DNA of 64,000 nucleotides from positions 126,850-190,849 of the forward strand of contig JANPZZ010000010.1 in assembly GCA_024707305.1 (NCBI GenBank), in the 5' to 3' direction. Both the position numbers and the translations under genes were made by a program. Below are positions 35,269 through 45,652 of this stretch, piece by piece. This DNA comes from Chitinophagaceae bacterium (lineage in GTDB: Bacteria; Bacteroidota; Bacteroidia; Chitinophagales; Chitinophagaceae). The notes beneath the pieces are model-generated. The model was not told where the DNA came from. It saw nothing but the letters and a program-made list of their open reading frames with translations, and ran no database searches. The first letter of the stretch is position 1. Each line of letters opens with the position of its first letter.

Positions 35269-35297
35269 TTGAATTACTGTATTGAGGATTATCTTTG
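35269..35297 (+). promoter_or_regulatory. Predicted asnS promoter
   Basis: TTG (35269-35271), 18 nt, TATCTTTG (35290-35297); favours translation start at 35316 rather than 35295. Confidence 0.45.
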
Positions 35298-35315
35298 CCC
35301 TTCGAATTTTGTAAT

Positions 35316-36760
35316 ATGTTTAACCAAAGAATCAAAATCAAAGATCTGCTCGCCACAGCGCCAACAGGTCAGCAAGTAACAGTGATGGGTTGGGTACGTA
35401 CTTTTCGTAACAACCAGTTTATAGCGCTTAATGACGGATCCACGAATAATAATATACAGGTAGTTGCAGAGCTTGGTAAGTTCGACGATGCACTGCTGCG
35501 TCGTTTTACCACATCCGCTGCATTGAAGGTTACAGGGAAAGTGATTGCTTCATTAGGTAAGGGACAAAAAATGGACCTGGTAGCTGATACAATTGAAGTG
35601 CTGGGTGACAGCGATGCGGAAGCTTATCCTTTACAACCTAAAAAACATAGTCTTGAATTTCTTCGTGAGAAAGCACATCTGCGTTTTCGCACCAATACAT
35701 TCGGGTCTGTTTTTCGTGTACGCCACGCGCTAGCTTTTGCAGTGCATAAGTTCTTTCACGACAAAGGGTTTCTTTACATGCATACGCCCATCATTACAGC
35801 AAGTGATGCGGAGGGTGCCGGTGAAATGTTCCGCGTGACAACACTCCCGCTTGACGGATCCGCACCACGTACAGAATCAGGCGAAGTTGACTTCTCACAA
35901 GACTTTTTTGGACGTTCTGCAAACCTTACAGTAAGCGGACAACTGGAAGGAGAACTGGGTGCAACAGCATTTGGCGATATCTATACGTTTGGGCCAACTT
36001 TCCGTGCAGAGAATTCAAATACGGCTCGTCACCTTGCTGAGTTCTGGATGATAGAACCAGAGATGGCGTTTTATGATCTGGAAGACAACGCCAACCTGGC
36101 CGAAGAATTTATCAAATACCTGATCCGTTTTGCGATGGAAAACAATCGCGAGGATCTTGAATTCCTGGCACAGCGCCTGGCAGATGAAGAAAAACAATTG
36201 CCCCAGGATAAAAGAAGTGAGCTTGGTTTGATTGAGAAACTGGAATTTGTTTTGAACAACGATTTCCAGCGACTCACATATACTGAAGCGATTGAGATCC
36301 TGAAAGAAAGCAACTACAATAAGAAGAAAAAATTCCAGTATCCTGTCACCGGATGGGGAATGGATTTGCAAAGTGAACATGAGCGTTACCTGGTAGAAAA
36401 GCATTTCAAAAAAGCCGGTAATCCTCATGGACTATCCTGCCGAAATCAAAGCGTTTTATATGCGTCAAAATGACGATGGAAAAACGGTTGCGGCAATGGA
36501 TATACTTGCGCCAGGTATCGGTGAGATTGTGGGTGGTTCACAACGTGAAGAACGTTTCGATCGCTTAACAAAGCGTATGGAAGAAATGAACGTTCCTGCT
36601 GAAGAATTGTGGTGGTATTTAGATACACGCCGATTTGGAACAGTGCCACATGCCGGCTTTGGCCTGGGCTTTGAAAAGAATGGTACAGTTTGTAACCGGT
36701 ATGGCAAATATCAGGGACGTTATTCCATTCCCACGTACACCGAAAAGCGCGGAATTTTAA
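35316..36760 (+). CDS. asnS: Asparaginyl-tRNA synthetase, broken by two single-base frameshifts
   Basis: [59 protein letters not shown]; end restored as [29 protein letters not shown] after removing one A near 36675. Confidence 0.9.
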
Positions 36761-36939
36761 TGTGGAAATGTGGAAATGTCCAAGTTCAACCACCGGTCTG
36801 GGACTAACCCTAAGGTACTCGGCAACGGTTTTTTTGTTTACGGCCATCTAAAAGCAATACTTTTATCTGGTATCTCTGTTCCAAACTGAGGTGGGTGTAG
36901 TTTTTTGACATAAGCAATCCAAAGATTGCACTACTCAGT

Positions 36940-36975
36940 CAAAAGAAAAAGCTCTTTAAAGCTTTTTTCTTTTGT
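36940..36975. terminator. Symmetric A/T-rich hairpin, possible bidirectional terminator
   Basis: CAAAAGAAAAAGCT-ctttaa-AGCTTTTTTCTTTTG. Confidence 0.45.
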
Positions 36976-37068
36976 TTTAAAAATTGCACTTATCAGTAGA
37001 ACTCGGCTATTTTCACAATTCCACATCTTCTCATTTCCACATTTCCACATTTTCATATCTACTCATTT

Positions 37069-37902
37069 TCACATCTCCTCATGTATGCACATTACCGGCA
37101 GGCTCGACTCATAGATCAGTTGCCTTGTGCTGCTTTTCTTAAATATTCCATCCAGCAACTTATGTTTTTTCGGGATGGCGATGATTAAATCAAGGTTGTT
37201 GTTAACAGCAAAATCTTCAATACCCTGTTCCACATCGCTGTTTTCAATAAAATGAAATTGCGGGTTTAGATCTTTCAACGCATTTTTCATTACTAAAAGC
37301 TCCTTATCTTTTTCCTCCTGTGATTGCGTCTCTTTGTATGCAACATTGAGGACGTGCAATTCTGCGTTGAATTTTTGAATGAATTTTTGAATGGCTTCGA
37401 ATGGAGTAGTTTGAGCTACAGCGCGCAAATCAGCGGCGAGACCCGCTTTCTTAATGCCTGGGCTGTATTCTTTTCCAATGGGAACAGCGATAACCGGATA
37501 AGTGATATGACGAATGGCAGAAAGTGTTGTACTGCCAAACAATGATCTTTCTAAAGATGAATGACCCAACGAACCCATGACCACTGCAAACGGGTGAACC
37601 CGTTCGCAAACCTTTTGCAGTTCATCAATCGGATCGCCCAGAATTGCTTCGGTAGAAATTTTAATCTTTCCCGAGGTTACATGTTCCAGTCCCTGTTTTA
37701 ATGATGCCAGTTGTTGTTCAGCACCTTCTTTTAATTCATCTACCGATACCAGCACCAATGGTGCATCAATAATCGCGATAGGAACCTGGTAAATATGCAA
37801 CAGGTGGATATCTGCATTTATTTCAATAGCCATATCTGCTGCATAGTTGAGTGCGTTGAGTGCAGCTGGCGAGAAATCGGTTGGAACAATGATGGTATTC
37901 AT
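37069..37902 (-). CDS. Universal stress protein (tandem UspA domains)
   Basis: MNTIIVPTDFSPAALNALNYAADMA..VVMGSLGHSSLERSLFGSTTLSAIRHITYPVIAVP. Confidence 0.85.
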   Translation of the reverse strand: MNTIIVPTDFSPAALNALNYAADMAIEINADIHLLHIYQVPIAIIDAPLVLVSVDELKEGAEQQLASLKQGLEHVTSGKIKISTEAILGDPIDELQKVCERVHPFAVVMGSLGHSSLERSLFGSTTLSAIRHITYPVIAVPIGKEYSPGIKKAGLAADLRAVAQTTPFEAIQKFIQKFNAELHVLNVAYKETQSQEEKDKELLVMKNALKDLNPQFHFIENSDVEQGIEDFAVNNNLDLIIAIPKKHKLLDGIFKKSSTRQLIYESSLPVMCIHEEM

Positions 37903-38107
37903 TTTACAAGGTTTGTATATATAAAGCTAGCAATAACGATGCCTTTGTAGCATGAGTTATATCAGGTTTTTTATTGATTTAGATGTGGAAAAAGGGAATG
38001 TGTATGTCTTAGCGGGAGACAAGGGAAACGGGAAACGGGAAAGCGTCGATGCTGTGAAACAGCTTTAACCGGTTGCGATGGATATATAATAACCGTAAAA
38101 TATAGCC

Positions 38108-38651
38108 ATGAACATTACTACAGAGGCGAATAACCGCCCCCGGGCAGGCGTGCGCCGCGCCAAAAGACTTTCTGCGAGAATTGATATGACACCCATGGTG
38201 GATTTGGGCTTTTTGCTCATTACATTTTTCGTGATGACTGCAAAACTGGCTGAGCCTACCGTAGTGGGACTCAATATGCCAAAAGAATCAACAGAAAGGA
38301 CGCCGGTACCGGAATCTGGTTCTTTTACCATACTGATTAATGGTCCCGATGAACTTTATGTTTATTACGGCAATGCGCATGATGTAACGGCCCCTTCGCA
38401 ATTCATAAAAACGTCAATGTCACCTACGGGAGGACTGCGCGATTTAATACAACAACGACAGCGATATCTTGACGAATCTGGTTTCAGGGAAGGAAGAAAA
38501 AGGTTTGATGTTGTTGATAAAGCCATCACCAGAAGCAACCTATCGTCAGCTGATGGATGTGCTGGATGAAGCATTCATCAATATTGTAGAGAAATATGTA
38601 ATTGTTTCTCCTGATGCGGAAGATGTGTTGTTGATGGAAGAGTATCGATGA
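38108..38651 (+). CDS. ExbD/TolR-type biopolymer transport protein, split by a frameshift near 38500
   Basis: RIDMTPMVDLGFLLITFFVMTAKLAEPTVVGLNMPKE; tail LMLLIKPSPEATYRQLMDVLDEAFINIVEKYVIVSPDAEDVLLMEEYR in another frame. Confidence 0.85.
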
Positions 38652-38676
38652 GTCGAGAAACGCGCAAAGCAGCAAA

Positions 38677-39910
38677 CGGCAAACGGGAGAGAAGAATGTG
38701 AAAATATGGAAATGAGAAAATGTGAAAATGGTTTAGAACCGAATTGCGTTTAGAATTTTTAATTGTCACATTTGCACGCGATCCTTTTCTAACCACAGCC
38801 CGTCCCGAAGGGACGGAATATCTGTAGCATCTTTTTTTAGTTTGAGTCCCGAAGGGACGATATATGCGCACAAGGAAATGTTTAATAGGGCGAAAAAAAA
38901 TTTGCAACCTGCTACGTTATAAGGCGCCTTAATCGTTCGCACAACTCTATCAAAATCCTCATGCATCCTGTAACCATTTTACATTCGTTAAAGGCAGTGT
39001 TCCATATGCGTCCTGTCGGGACCAGGGCAATATGGGGGAGATTCTTTGCTACAGATATTGCGTCCCTTCGGGACGGAATGCGTGAAAAAGCATAGTTACC
39101 ATATTTGTTTTAATCGAAGAGTATACCCGTTGGCTTTTTTGCATCCGGTGCAAACACCTCACAACGCGTCCTGTCGGGACGCATATTTTAGTTTGCGATA
39201 CTTTTCTAACCACAACCCGTCCCTTCGGGACGGAATGCGAGAAAAAAACATAGTTGCCATACTTACTTTAAATCGTACTGTAATTCGACGATAATATTGC
39301 CTTCGTCCCGAAGGGACGAAATATGCGCACAAGGAAATGTTTAATAGGGCGAAAAAAAATTTGCAACCTGCTGCGTCATAAAAAAGACTTAATCGTTCGC
39401 ACACCTCTATCAAAATCCTCATGCATCCGGCAACCATTTTACATTCACTAAATGCGGGTTCCATATGCGTCCTGTCGGGACCAGGGCAATATGGGGGAGA
39501 TTCTTTGCTACAGATATTGCGTCCCTTCGGGACGGAATGTGAGAATAAATTTAGTTGCTATACTTGCTTTAAATCATATCGTATGCCTGTTGGCTTTTCC
39601 CATCCGATGCACTCACCTCACAACGCGTCCTGTCGGGACGCATATTTAGTTTGCGATACTTTTCTAACCACAACCCGTCCCTTCGGGACGGAACGCGTGA
39701 AAAAGCATAGGTGCCATACTTGTTTTAAATCGAAGAGTAATTCGACGAGAATATTGCCTCGTCCCGAAGGGACGAAATATCTGTAGCAACGTTGATGCCC
39801 TCGTTATTTTGAGTCCCGAAGGGACGATATATGCGCACGAGGAAATGTTTAATAGGGCGAAAAAAATTTGCAAAATGCTGCATCAGAAAAAGACTTAATC
39901 GTTCGCTCAA
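38677..39910. repeat. Palindrome-rich repeat array 2, inverted copy of array 1
   Basis: Reverse complement of 38677-39165 is collinear with 25385-25862; the rest matches with indels. Confidence 0.85.
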
Positions 39911-39970
39911 CTCTAATCGAAATCTCTGCGGACTCCGCGGGACCCCGGCGCGCTCTGCGTGAAAATAAAT

Positions 39971-39992
39971 AAAGCGGTCTCACGACCGCTTT
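39971..39992 (-). terminator. Intrinsic terminator downstream of the 40060..40752 gene
   Basis: AAAGCGGTC-gtga-GACCGCTTTATTTATTTTC on the minus strand. Confidence 0.75.
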
Positions 39993-40059
39993 ATTTATGC
40001 TTGTTATTGACCGATAACAAATGGCTCTGGAAAACGAACTGATAATTTCCCACCCAACA

Positions 40060-40752
40060 TCATTTGGATTCCTCCAGCTTTTTCTTCTCAAAAATCCATT
40101 TGTTCAACGGAAATGCAAGAATCATTAAAATCAGCAGCGCTTCGCCGGCTTCTAATATCTCCGCGCGTTTTCCATGACGCATTAATTCTGTCAATAAAAA
40201 AACGGTGGAAATACAAACCACATGATAAAACCGCGGAATGGGAATCGCTGACTGGTCCGCGAATTTTTGAAAACCACGACTGTAACGATACAACAAAGGA
40301 AAAACCAAAAGATAAATCGCCAGCACCGCAACTAACCCAATCGAAAATATAATCTTATTAATCTTTTTTCCTCCCACTACCAGGTTATGCAAATTGGTTT
40401 CGCCCTGTGCATTGTTTTTTTGGAAAAATTCAGAACTCTCTATTCCAAATATCCGCTGGCCCCAGGAAATTTCTTCACCAGCAGCAAAAAATAAAAATGC
40501 AGCAACAAAAAATGTTACAAACAAAAACCAGGCACTCCTCAACTTAAGAAGTTTAAAGAATCGATAGAAACAAATTATAGATCCCATCAACAGCCCTGCC
40601 ACCGTTATCCATTCTACCACACCATCTTCCTTCACGTATTCCTCATACTGACGGATATTGGTAAAATAAAAATAGAAACCTACCGCCAGCAGCAATCCCA
40701 CAACAGTTAAAATGACTTTTTCTATAGAATGAGGTTTATAATTAAGAGACAT
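40060..40752 (-). CDS. Polytopic membrane protein, unknown function
   Basis: 230-aa ORF with several hydrophobic helices. Confidence 0.65.
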   Translation of the reverse strand: MSLNYKPHSIEKVILTVVGLLLAVGFYFYFTNIRQYEEYVKEDGVVEWITVAGLLMGSIICFYRFFKLLKLRSAWFLFVTFFVAAFLFFAAGEEISWGQRIFGIESSEFFQKNNAQGETNLHNLVVGGKKINKIIFSIGLVAVLAIYLLVFPLLYRYSRGFQKFADQSAIPIPRFYHVVCISTVFLLTELMRHGKRAEILEAGEALLILMILAFPLNKWIFEKKKLEESK

Positions 40753-40785
40753 ATCGGTATTGTTTTTTTATAAATTTTCGTGTCG

Positions 40786-41952
40786 CTAAACTCTCAACAG
40801 ACGTTCTGCTGCATTTTCCAGGGTCTCCTTCTTTTTAGCAAAACAAAACCGAATTACTTTATGATCGGTTCCGTTTGTATAAAAAGATGAAACAGGGATA
40901 GTCGCAACTTTCTGTTCCCTCGTTAGCTTTTGTGCAAAGGTAAAATCTCCTTCATCACTAATCGCCTTATACTGCGCACACACAAAATAACTTCCATAAC
41001 TGTTCAGAAAACTAAATCGCGAAGGACGCATCAATTCAAGAAAATAATCTCTTCTATCCTGCATGTCGGCGGCGAGACTCAAATATTGATCTCTGTCTTT
41101 TAAAAATGAAGCCAGCGCTATTTGCGAAGGAGAGTGGCAGGAGAAACAATTAAACTGGTGCAATTTCCTGAACTCGCTCATTAGTGCGGCCGGCGCTACG
41201 GCATATCCCAGTTTCCAACCCGTACAGTGATATACTTTTCCAAAAGAAAAACATACAAAGGCGCGCGACAATAAATCAGGATAACGAAGGATACTCAAAT
41301 GCGGCAGGTTGTCGAACACCAAATGTTCATATACCTCATCACTGAGAATATAGGTTTGCTGATCAAAACTGTTTAATAAATCCCGCAGCGATTGAATATC
41401 TTCTTCACGTAAAATAGACGCAGTCGGGTTGTTGGGATTATTAATGATGATCATCCTGGTGCGTGGCGTAATACGATTTCGTACTTTGTTCCAGTCAATC
41501 TTATAATCCGGAAATTGCAATGGAATGCGTACCGGTACTGCGCCGTTAATTACAATCCCCGGAATATAACTATCATAAGCGGGTTCAAAAACGATTACTT
41601 CATCTCCGGGACGTAACAAACATGTCATTGCAGTATACAATGCATAAGTACCGCCTGGTGTGATTGTTATTTCATCCGCAGGATTAATAGATGTCTGGTA
41701 CAGTGAAGCAATTTTTTCTGCCAGCGTTTCTCTCAACTGCAGATTGCCCTGCATGGGTTGGTACTGGTTGTATCCATCGCGCATTGCTTTATCTACCGCG
41801 TCTATCAAAGCTTCCGGCATCGGGAAATCCGGAAAGCCCTGCCCAAGATTGACCGCATTGTGCTCGTTCGCGAGCGCACTCATCACCGTAAAGATGCTGG
41901 TGCCAACATCCGGAAGTTTGGAATTTATAAGTGCTGTAGTGGGAAGAGACAT
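40786..41952 (-). CDS. PLP-dependent aminotransferase (methionine/kynurenine aminotransferase-like)
   Basis: NLGQGFPDFPMPEALIDAV..GYNQYQPMQGNLQLRETLAEKI, NNPNNPTASI, LSDEVYEHLVFD, FSFGKVYHCTGWKLGYAVAP. Confidence 0.85.
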   Translation of the reverse strand: MSLPTTALINSKLPDVGTSIFTVMSALANEHNAVNLGQGFPDFPMPEALIDAVDKAMRDGYNQYQPMQGNLQLRETLAEKIASLYQTSINPADEITITPGGTYALYTAMTCLLRPGDEVIVFEPAYDSYIPGIVINGAVPVRIPLQFPDYKIDWNKVRNRITPRTRMIIINNPNNPTASILREEDIQSLRDLLNSFDQQTYILSDEVYEHLVFDNLPHLSILRYPDLLSRAFVCFSFGKVYHCTGWKLGYAVAPAALMSEFRKLHQFNCFSCHSPSQIALASFLKDRDQYLSLAADMQDRRDYFLELMRPSRFSFLNSYGSYFVCAQYKAISDEGDFTFAQKLTREQKVATIPVSSFYTNGTDHKVIRFCFAKKKETLENAAERLLRV

Positions 41953-41961
41953 TCGTTTCTT

Positions 41962-42290
41962 TTATTTTTTCTTTTTCGACTTAACGAGATTGTACGAATC
42001 GTTAATCCATTCTTTCAACACGGAATTCGAAATAGTTCCGTCAACAGTAACGGTATTCCAGTGTGTTTTATTCATATGAAATCCGGGTTGAACACACTGA
42101 TATTGTTCTCTCATTTCAACCGCTTTTTCAGGATCACATTTTATATTGAAAGACAGAACTTCTGTATCCAGCCCTGTCAACAGGAACATTTTGCCATTTA
42201 CCTTATACACTAATGTGTCTGGCCCAAAGGGAATGTTTCCTCCGCATCAGGTAAAGAAAGGCAGTATTCCTGTAAAGTTTCGATGTTCAC
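41962..42290 (-). CDS. MmcQ/YjbR family DNA-binding protein, frameshifted near 42220
   Basis: VNIETLQEYCLSLPDAEETFPF-(shift)-GPDTLVYKVNGKMFLLTGLDTEVLSFNIKCDPEKAVEMREQYQCVQPGFHMNKTHWNTVTVDGTI. Confidence 0.8.
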
Positions 42291-42341
42291 TATTGATTAT
42301 TTGATCGCTGTTTTAAAAGTTTCGCTGCACAAATTATCACT

Positions 42342-43061
42342 TTATTTGGTCTCGATATTTTCTTCCCGTACCAACGGCTCACCCTGCATACGCAGTAATA
42401 TTTGTGCCACCGTTACCACATCTTTCTGGCAATAAACTGCAATACGTTCAAGGTTTTGTTCTTTCCAGTATACTTCCCAAACCCTGCTTCCATCAATATC
42501 ATCCTTTGGCGTGGGTATGCCCAACGCATGCGCCAACAGGTTCAGTGATGTAAAACTTTTATAGTCCCCAAATTTCCACAACTCCATCGTATCGAGGTGG
42601 TTGATTTCCCACGGCTTTTTTCCTGCAATTTCCAGGAGTGTTGGAATGGGAATATTGTTGATGATCATGCGGCGGCAGATAAAGGGAAAATCAAACTCTT
42701 TTCCATTGTGCGCGCACAAAAAACGCTGTTCGTTTCCTGTCCATTTTTGCAACATATCCCGGAACTCAGCCAACAGAATTTTTTCGTCTTCGCCATAAAA
42801 TGATTTGACTACAATCCTGCGGGCGCTGCCATGTCCCTGTATGACTCCGCAACTGATACAAACGATTTTTCCAAACTCAGCATAAATGCCCGCACGCGGA
42901 TAAATGCTTTGCGCTGTCTCTGTTTCACTGTTTCTCAATAAGGTTTCTGCTTTTCTGTCCCACAATGGGCGCCAGCCATCAGGTAACAAGCTGTAGTCGG
43001 GATATTGTGGTACCGTTTCAATATCCAGGAAAAGGATATTTTGGAAAGGATATGATTGCAT
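42342..43061 (-). CDS. Predicted 3'-5' exonuclease (PolB-like / RNase H-like fold)
   Basis: ILFLDIETVPQYPDYSLLPDGW, LCAHNGKEFDFPFICRRMIINNI, YCQKDVVTVAQILLRM. Confidence 0.8.
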   Translation of the reverse strand: MQSYPFQNILFLDIETVPQYPDYSLLPDGWRPLWDRKAETLLRNSETETAQSIYPRAGIYAEFGKIVCISCGVIQGHGSARRIVVKSFYGEDEKILLAEFRDMLQKWTGNEQRFLCAHNGKEFDFPFICRRMIINNIPIPTLLEIAGKKPWEINHLDTMELWKFGDYKSFTSLNLLAHALGIPTPKDDIDGSRVWEVYWKEQNLERIAVYCQKDVVTVAQILLRMQGEPLVREENIETK

Positions 43062-43198
43062 AGAAATTTTTATCTCGATAAAACTAGGGAAAACGATTCT
43101 CACAGCGAGGTGTAAAAAACGATTAAACGACGTTTTTTAACGGATTCATCAGGTAATGTGTAAAATGTTTTCGCAGTGCAACGGGATCCTGGAGGTGA

Positions 43199-44284
43199 TT
43201 AAAGGTACTTATCTCCTTTGTTTCTTTTCACCTCAGCCAGGTAGTCTTTTATTTCCTGCTCTTTATCGCGCTTGCAGATCAGCAGTACATCTTTTGTGTC
43301 CACAACTATATAATCTTCCATTCCCTGCAACAGCACCAGCTTGTTGTCGGGAACATGCACCATTGTGTTTTTTGTATCAAAAACCATCACGGAATCACCA
43401 GCTACCGCGTTATGGAAATAATCTTTCTCCATGTTCTGCCAGGCGCTGTTCCAGGTACCCAGGTCGCTCCATGCAAAACTTGCAGGAATTACATACACAT
43501 TATCTGCTTTTTCCATGATGCCAAAATCGATGGAAATATTGGTGCATTGAGGATAGATTCTCTCTATCGCTTTTTCTTCTTCGGTCGTATTGAAATTATC
43601 TTTCTCCTGCGCAAACACTTCGTAAATCTCGGGCAGGTATTGTTCAAATGCGTGTAAGAGATTTTTTACTTTCCATGTAAAGATGCCAGCATTCCAAAGG
43701 AAGTCGCCACTGTCGATAAACGTTTTTGCAAGTTCCAGGTTAGGTTTTTCTGTAAACGTTTTCACTTTATAAATTCCCGGAGCCGCTTCCAGATCATCGT
43801 GCTGGATATAGCCATAACCCGTATTGGGATGCGTAGGTTTAATCCCGATTGTTACCAACGCGTTGATGTGGTCGATAAAACGCAGCGCAGTTTCTGTCGT
43901 TTCAAGAAACGCATGATCATCCAGTATAAGATTGTCGGCAGGCGCCGCAACCATCAGTGCATTTGGATTGATCTGATGCAGCTTAAAAGCAACGTATGCG
44001 ATGCAGGGAGCGGTGTTCTTACGGGAGGGTTCGCAAAGAATATTCGTTTCCGGTATCTGTGGTAATTGTTCTTTTACTTTCGAAAGATATTCGCGTGCAG
44101 TAACGATAAATATATGATCTGCGGGAACAAGTTTATTATACCTGTCGAAGGTTTGTTGCAGCATGGTTTTGCCAGTACCCAGAATATCCAGGAACTGTTT
44201 GGGGTGCGTGGTACGGCTCATCGGCCAAAAACGGCTACCGATTCCGCCAGCCATTATGGCTACATAATTATTGTTGCTGCTCAT
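43199..44284 (-). CDS. manC: Mannose-1-phosphate guanylyltransferase
   Basis: VAIMAGGIGSRFWPMSRTTHPKQFLDILGTGKTMLQQTFDR, NTGYGYIQ, VKTFTEKPNLELAKTFIDSGDFLWNAGIF. Confidence 0.9.
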   Translation of the reverse strand: MSSNNNYVAIMAGGIGSRFWPMSRTTHPKQFLDILGTGKTMLQQTFDRYNKLVPADHIFIVTAREYLSKVKEQLPQIPETNILCEPSRKNTAPCIAYVAFKLHQINPNALMVAAPADNLILDDHAFLETTETALRFIDHINALVTIGIKPTHPNTGYGYIQHDDLEAAPGIYKVKTFTEKPNLELAKTFIDSGDFLWNAGIFTWKVKNLLHAFEQYLPEIYEVFAQEKDNFNTTEEEKAIERIYPQCTNISIDFGIMEKADNVYVIPASFAWSDLGTWNSAWQNMEKDYFHNAVAGDSVMVFDTKNTMVHVPDNKLVLLQGMEDYIVVDTKDVLLICKRDKEQEIKDYLAEVKRNKGDKYL

Positions 44285-44305
44285 GTCTTTATCCTTCATT
44301 GCCTT

Positions 44306-45271
44306 TTAGATTAATCCCTCACGAATGAGATCGTGAAGGTGAATCATTCCCATGTATTTTCCTTCGTCTGTTACTGCCAGTTGTGTGATCTCGTGTTTGC
44401 GTAATAGATCCAGCGCATCCACCGCCAACGCATCGGCACTGATTGTTTTTGGTTTGCTGGTCATTATTTCTGCTGCCGTCAGCGTCGCATCAAAACGTTG
44501 ATTGTTTTTCAACATCCTTCTTAAATCTCCATCGGTGATGATGCCGAGAAGAACATCATCTTTATCTGTAACTGCAGTTACGCCCAATCGCTTTTGCGTC
44601 ATTTCCATAATGATCTGTTCCAGTGTGGCTGTAGGTGAAACTGCCGGCTTTTCATTGTTGATATATAAATCGGAAACCCGCATATACAACTTTTTACCAA
44701 GTGCGCCACCGGGATGAAACTTGGCAAAATCATCGGGTTGAAAGCCTTTTAATTCCATCAGGCAAACGGCAATTGCATCACCCATTACGAGTTGTGCAGT
44801 CGTACTTGCCGTAGGCGCCAGATTATTGGGGCAGGCTTCTTTATCTACCGTTGTGTTTAATGCGATGGATGATTGTTTTGCGAGATAAGATTCCATGTTT
44901 CCCACCATAGAAATAATGGTGTTGCCAAAATTGCGGATCAGCGGAACGAGGATTTTTATCTCCGGGCTTTCACCGCTCTTGCTTAATACCATCACGATGT
45001 CTTCCTGTTGCACCATTCCCAGGTCGCCGTGTATTGCATCGGCTGCGTGCAGGAAGATGGCGGGTGTACCGGTTGAGTTGAACGTGGCAACAAGTTTTTG
45101 TGCAATGATGGCGCTCTTCCCGATTCCGCTAACAACTATTCGTCCCTTGCAATCTGCAATGGCCTGAACCGCTTTTTCGAAGTCTGCATCAATATAAGTA
45201 GCCATCCTGCTGATGGAGCGGGCTTCCAGTTCAATGGTTTGCAATGCTATGGGGATAATCTGAGAGGGCAT
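44306..45271 (-). CDS. kdsD: KpsF/GutQ family arabinose-5-phosphate isomerase (SIS + CBS)
   Basis: GRIVVSGIGKSAIIAQKLVATFNSTGTPAIFLHAADAIHGDLGM, LAPTASTTAQLVMGDAIAVCLME, CBS-domain C-terminus. Confidence 0.9.
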   Translation of the reverse strand: MPSQIIPIALQTIELEARSISRMATYIDADFEKAVQAIADCKGRIVVSGIGKSAIIAQKLVATFNSTGTPAIFLHAADAIHGDLGMVQQEDIVMVLSKSGESPEIKILVPLIRNFGNTIISMVGNMESYLAKQSSIALNTTVDKEACPNNLAPTASTTAQLVMGDAIAVCLMELKGFQPDDFAKFHPGGALGKKLYMRVSDLYINNEKPAVSPTATLEQIIMEMTQKRLGVTAVTDKDDVLLGIITDGDLRRMLKNNQRFDATLTAAEIMTSKPKTISADALAVDALDLLRKHEITQLAVTDEGKYMGMIHLHDLIREGLI

Positions 45272-45652
45272 AATTTATCGGATAACACCGTGCGTAATGT
45301 GCGCAAAATTAGCGTTTTTGACCCGAATCGCCTGTTTGCACATTGCCGCCGATCATTTTTAACACGCCGGGTTATGGAATACCATTTTTCGGATGTAAAT
45401 TCGCAATCCTCTTGCACACGGGGCTGAAAGCCGAGAGCAGGATGCTGCGAGTTTGAGCTTATTGACCTGGGTCTCCTTAACCACCTGGCTACGGCCGTCG
45501 AAAGAGTAAACCCTTATTTAACGATCAACGCCTTGCCCGTGCATAATTAAAGTGCGCAAAGGCTATGTATTATCTGTTAAAAAGGAGTATCTTAAACAAT
45601 CTGACACTTTTATAAAGTGCGCCGGCAATTCCGGCTTAGTAATATTTGAGTA

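Noticed and set aside
36015-36428. 137-aa minus-strand ORF
   Set aside because: Antisense to asnS
38108-38569. exbD as a truncated pseudogene
   Set aside because: The missing C-terminus is present in the next frame up to 38651; one-base assembly error is more likely
45400-45510. TPP or cobalamin riboswitch, or tRNA on the minus strand
   Set aside because: Superficial string similarity only (ggggctgaaagcc; ggtggttaagg); required conserved boxes are missing
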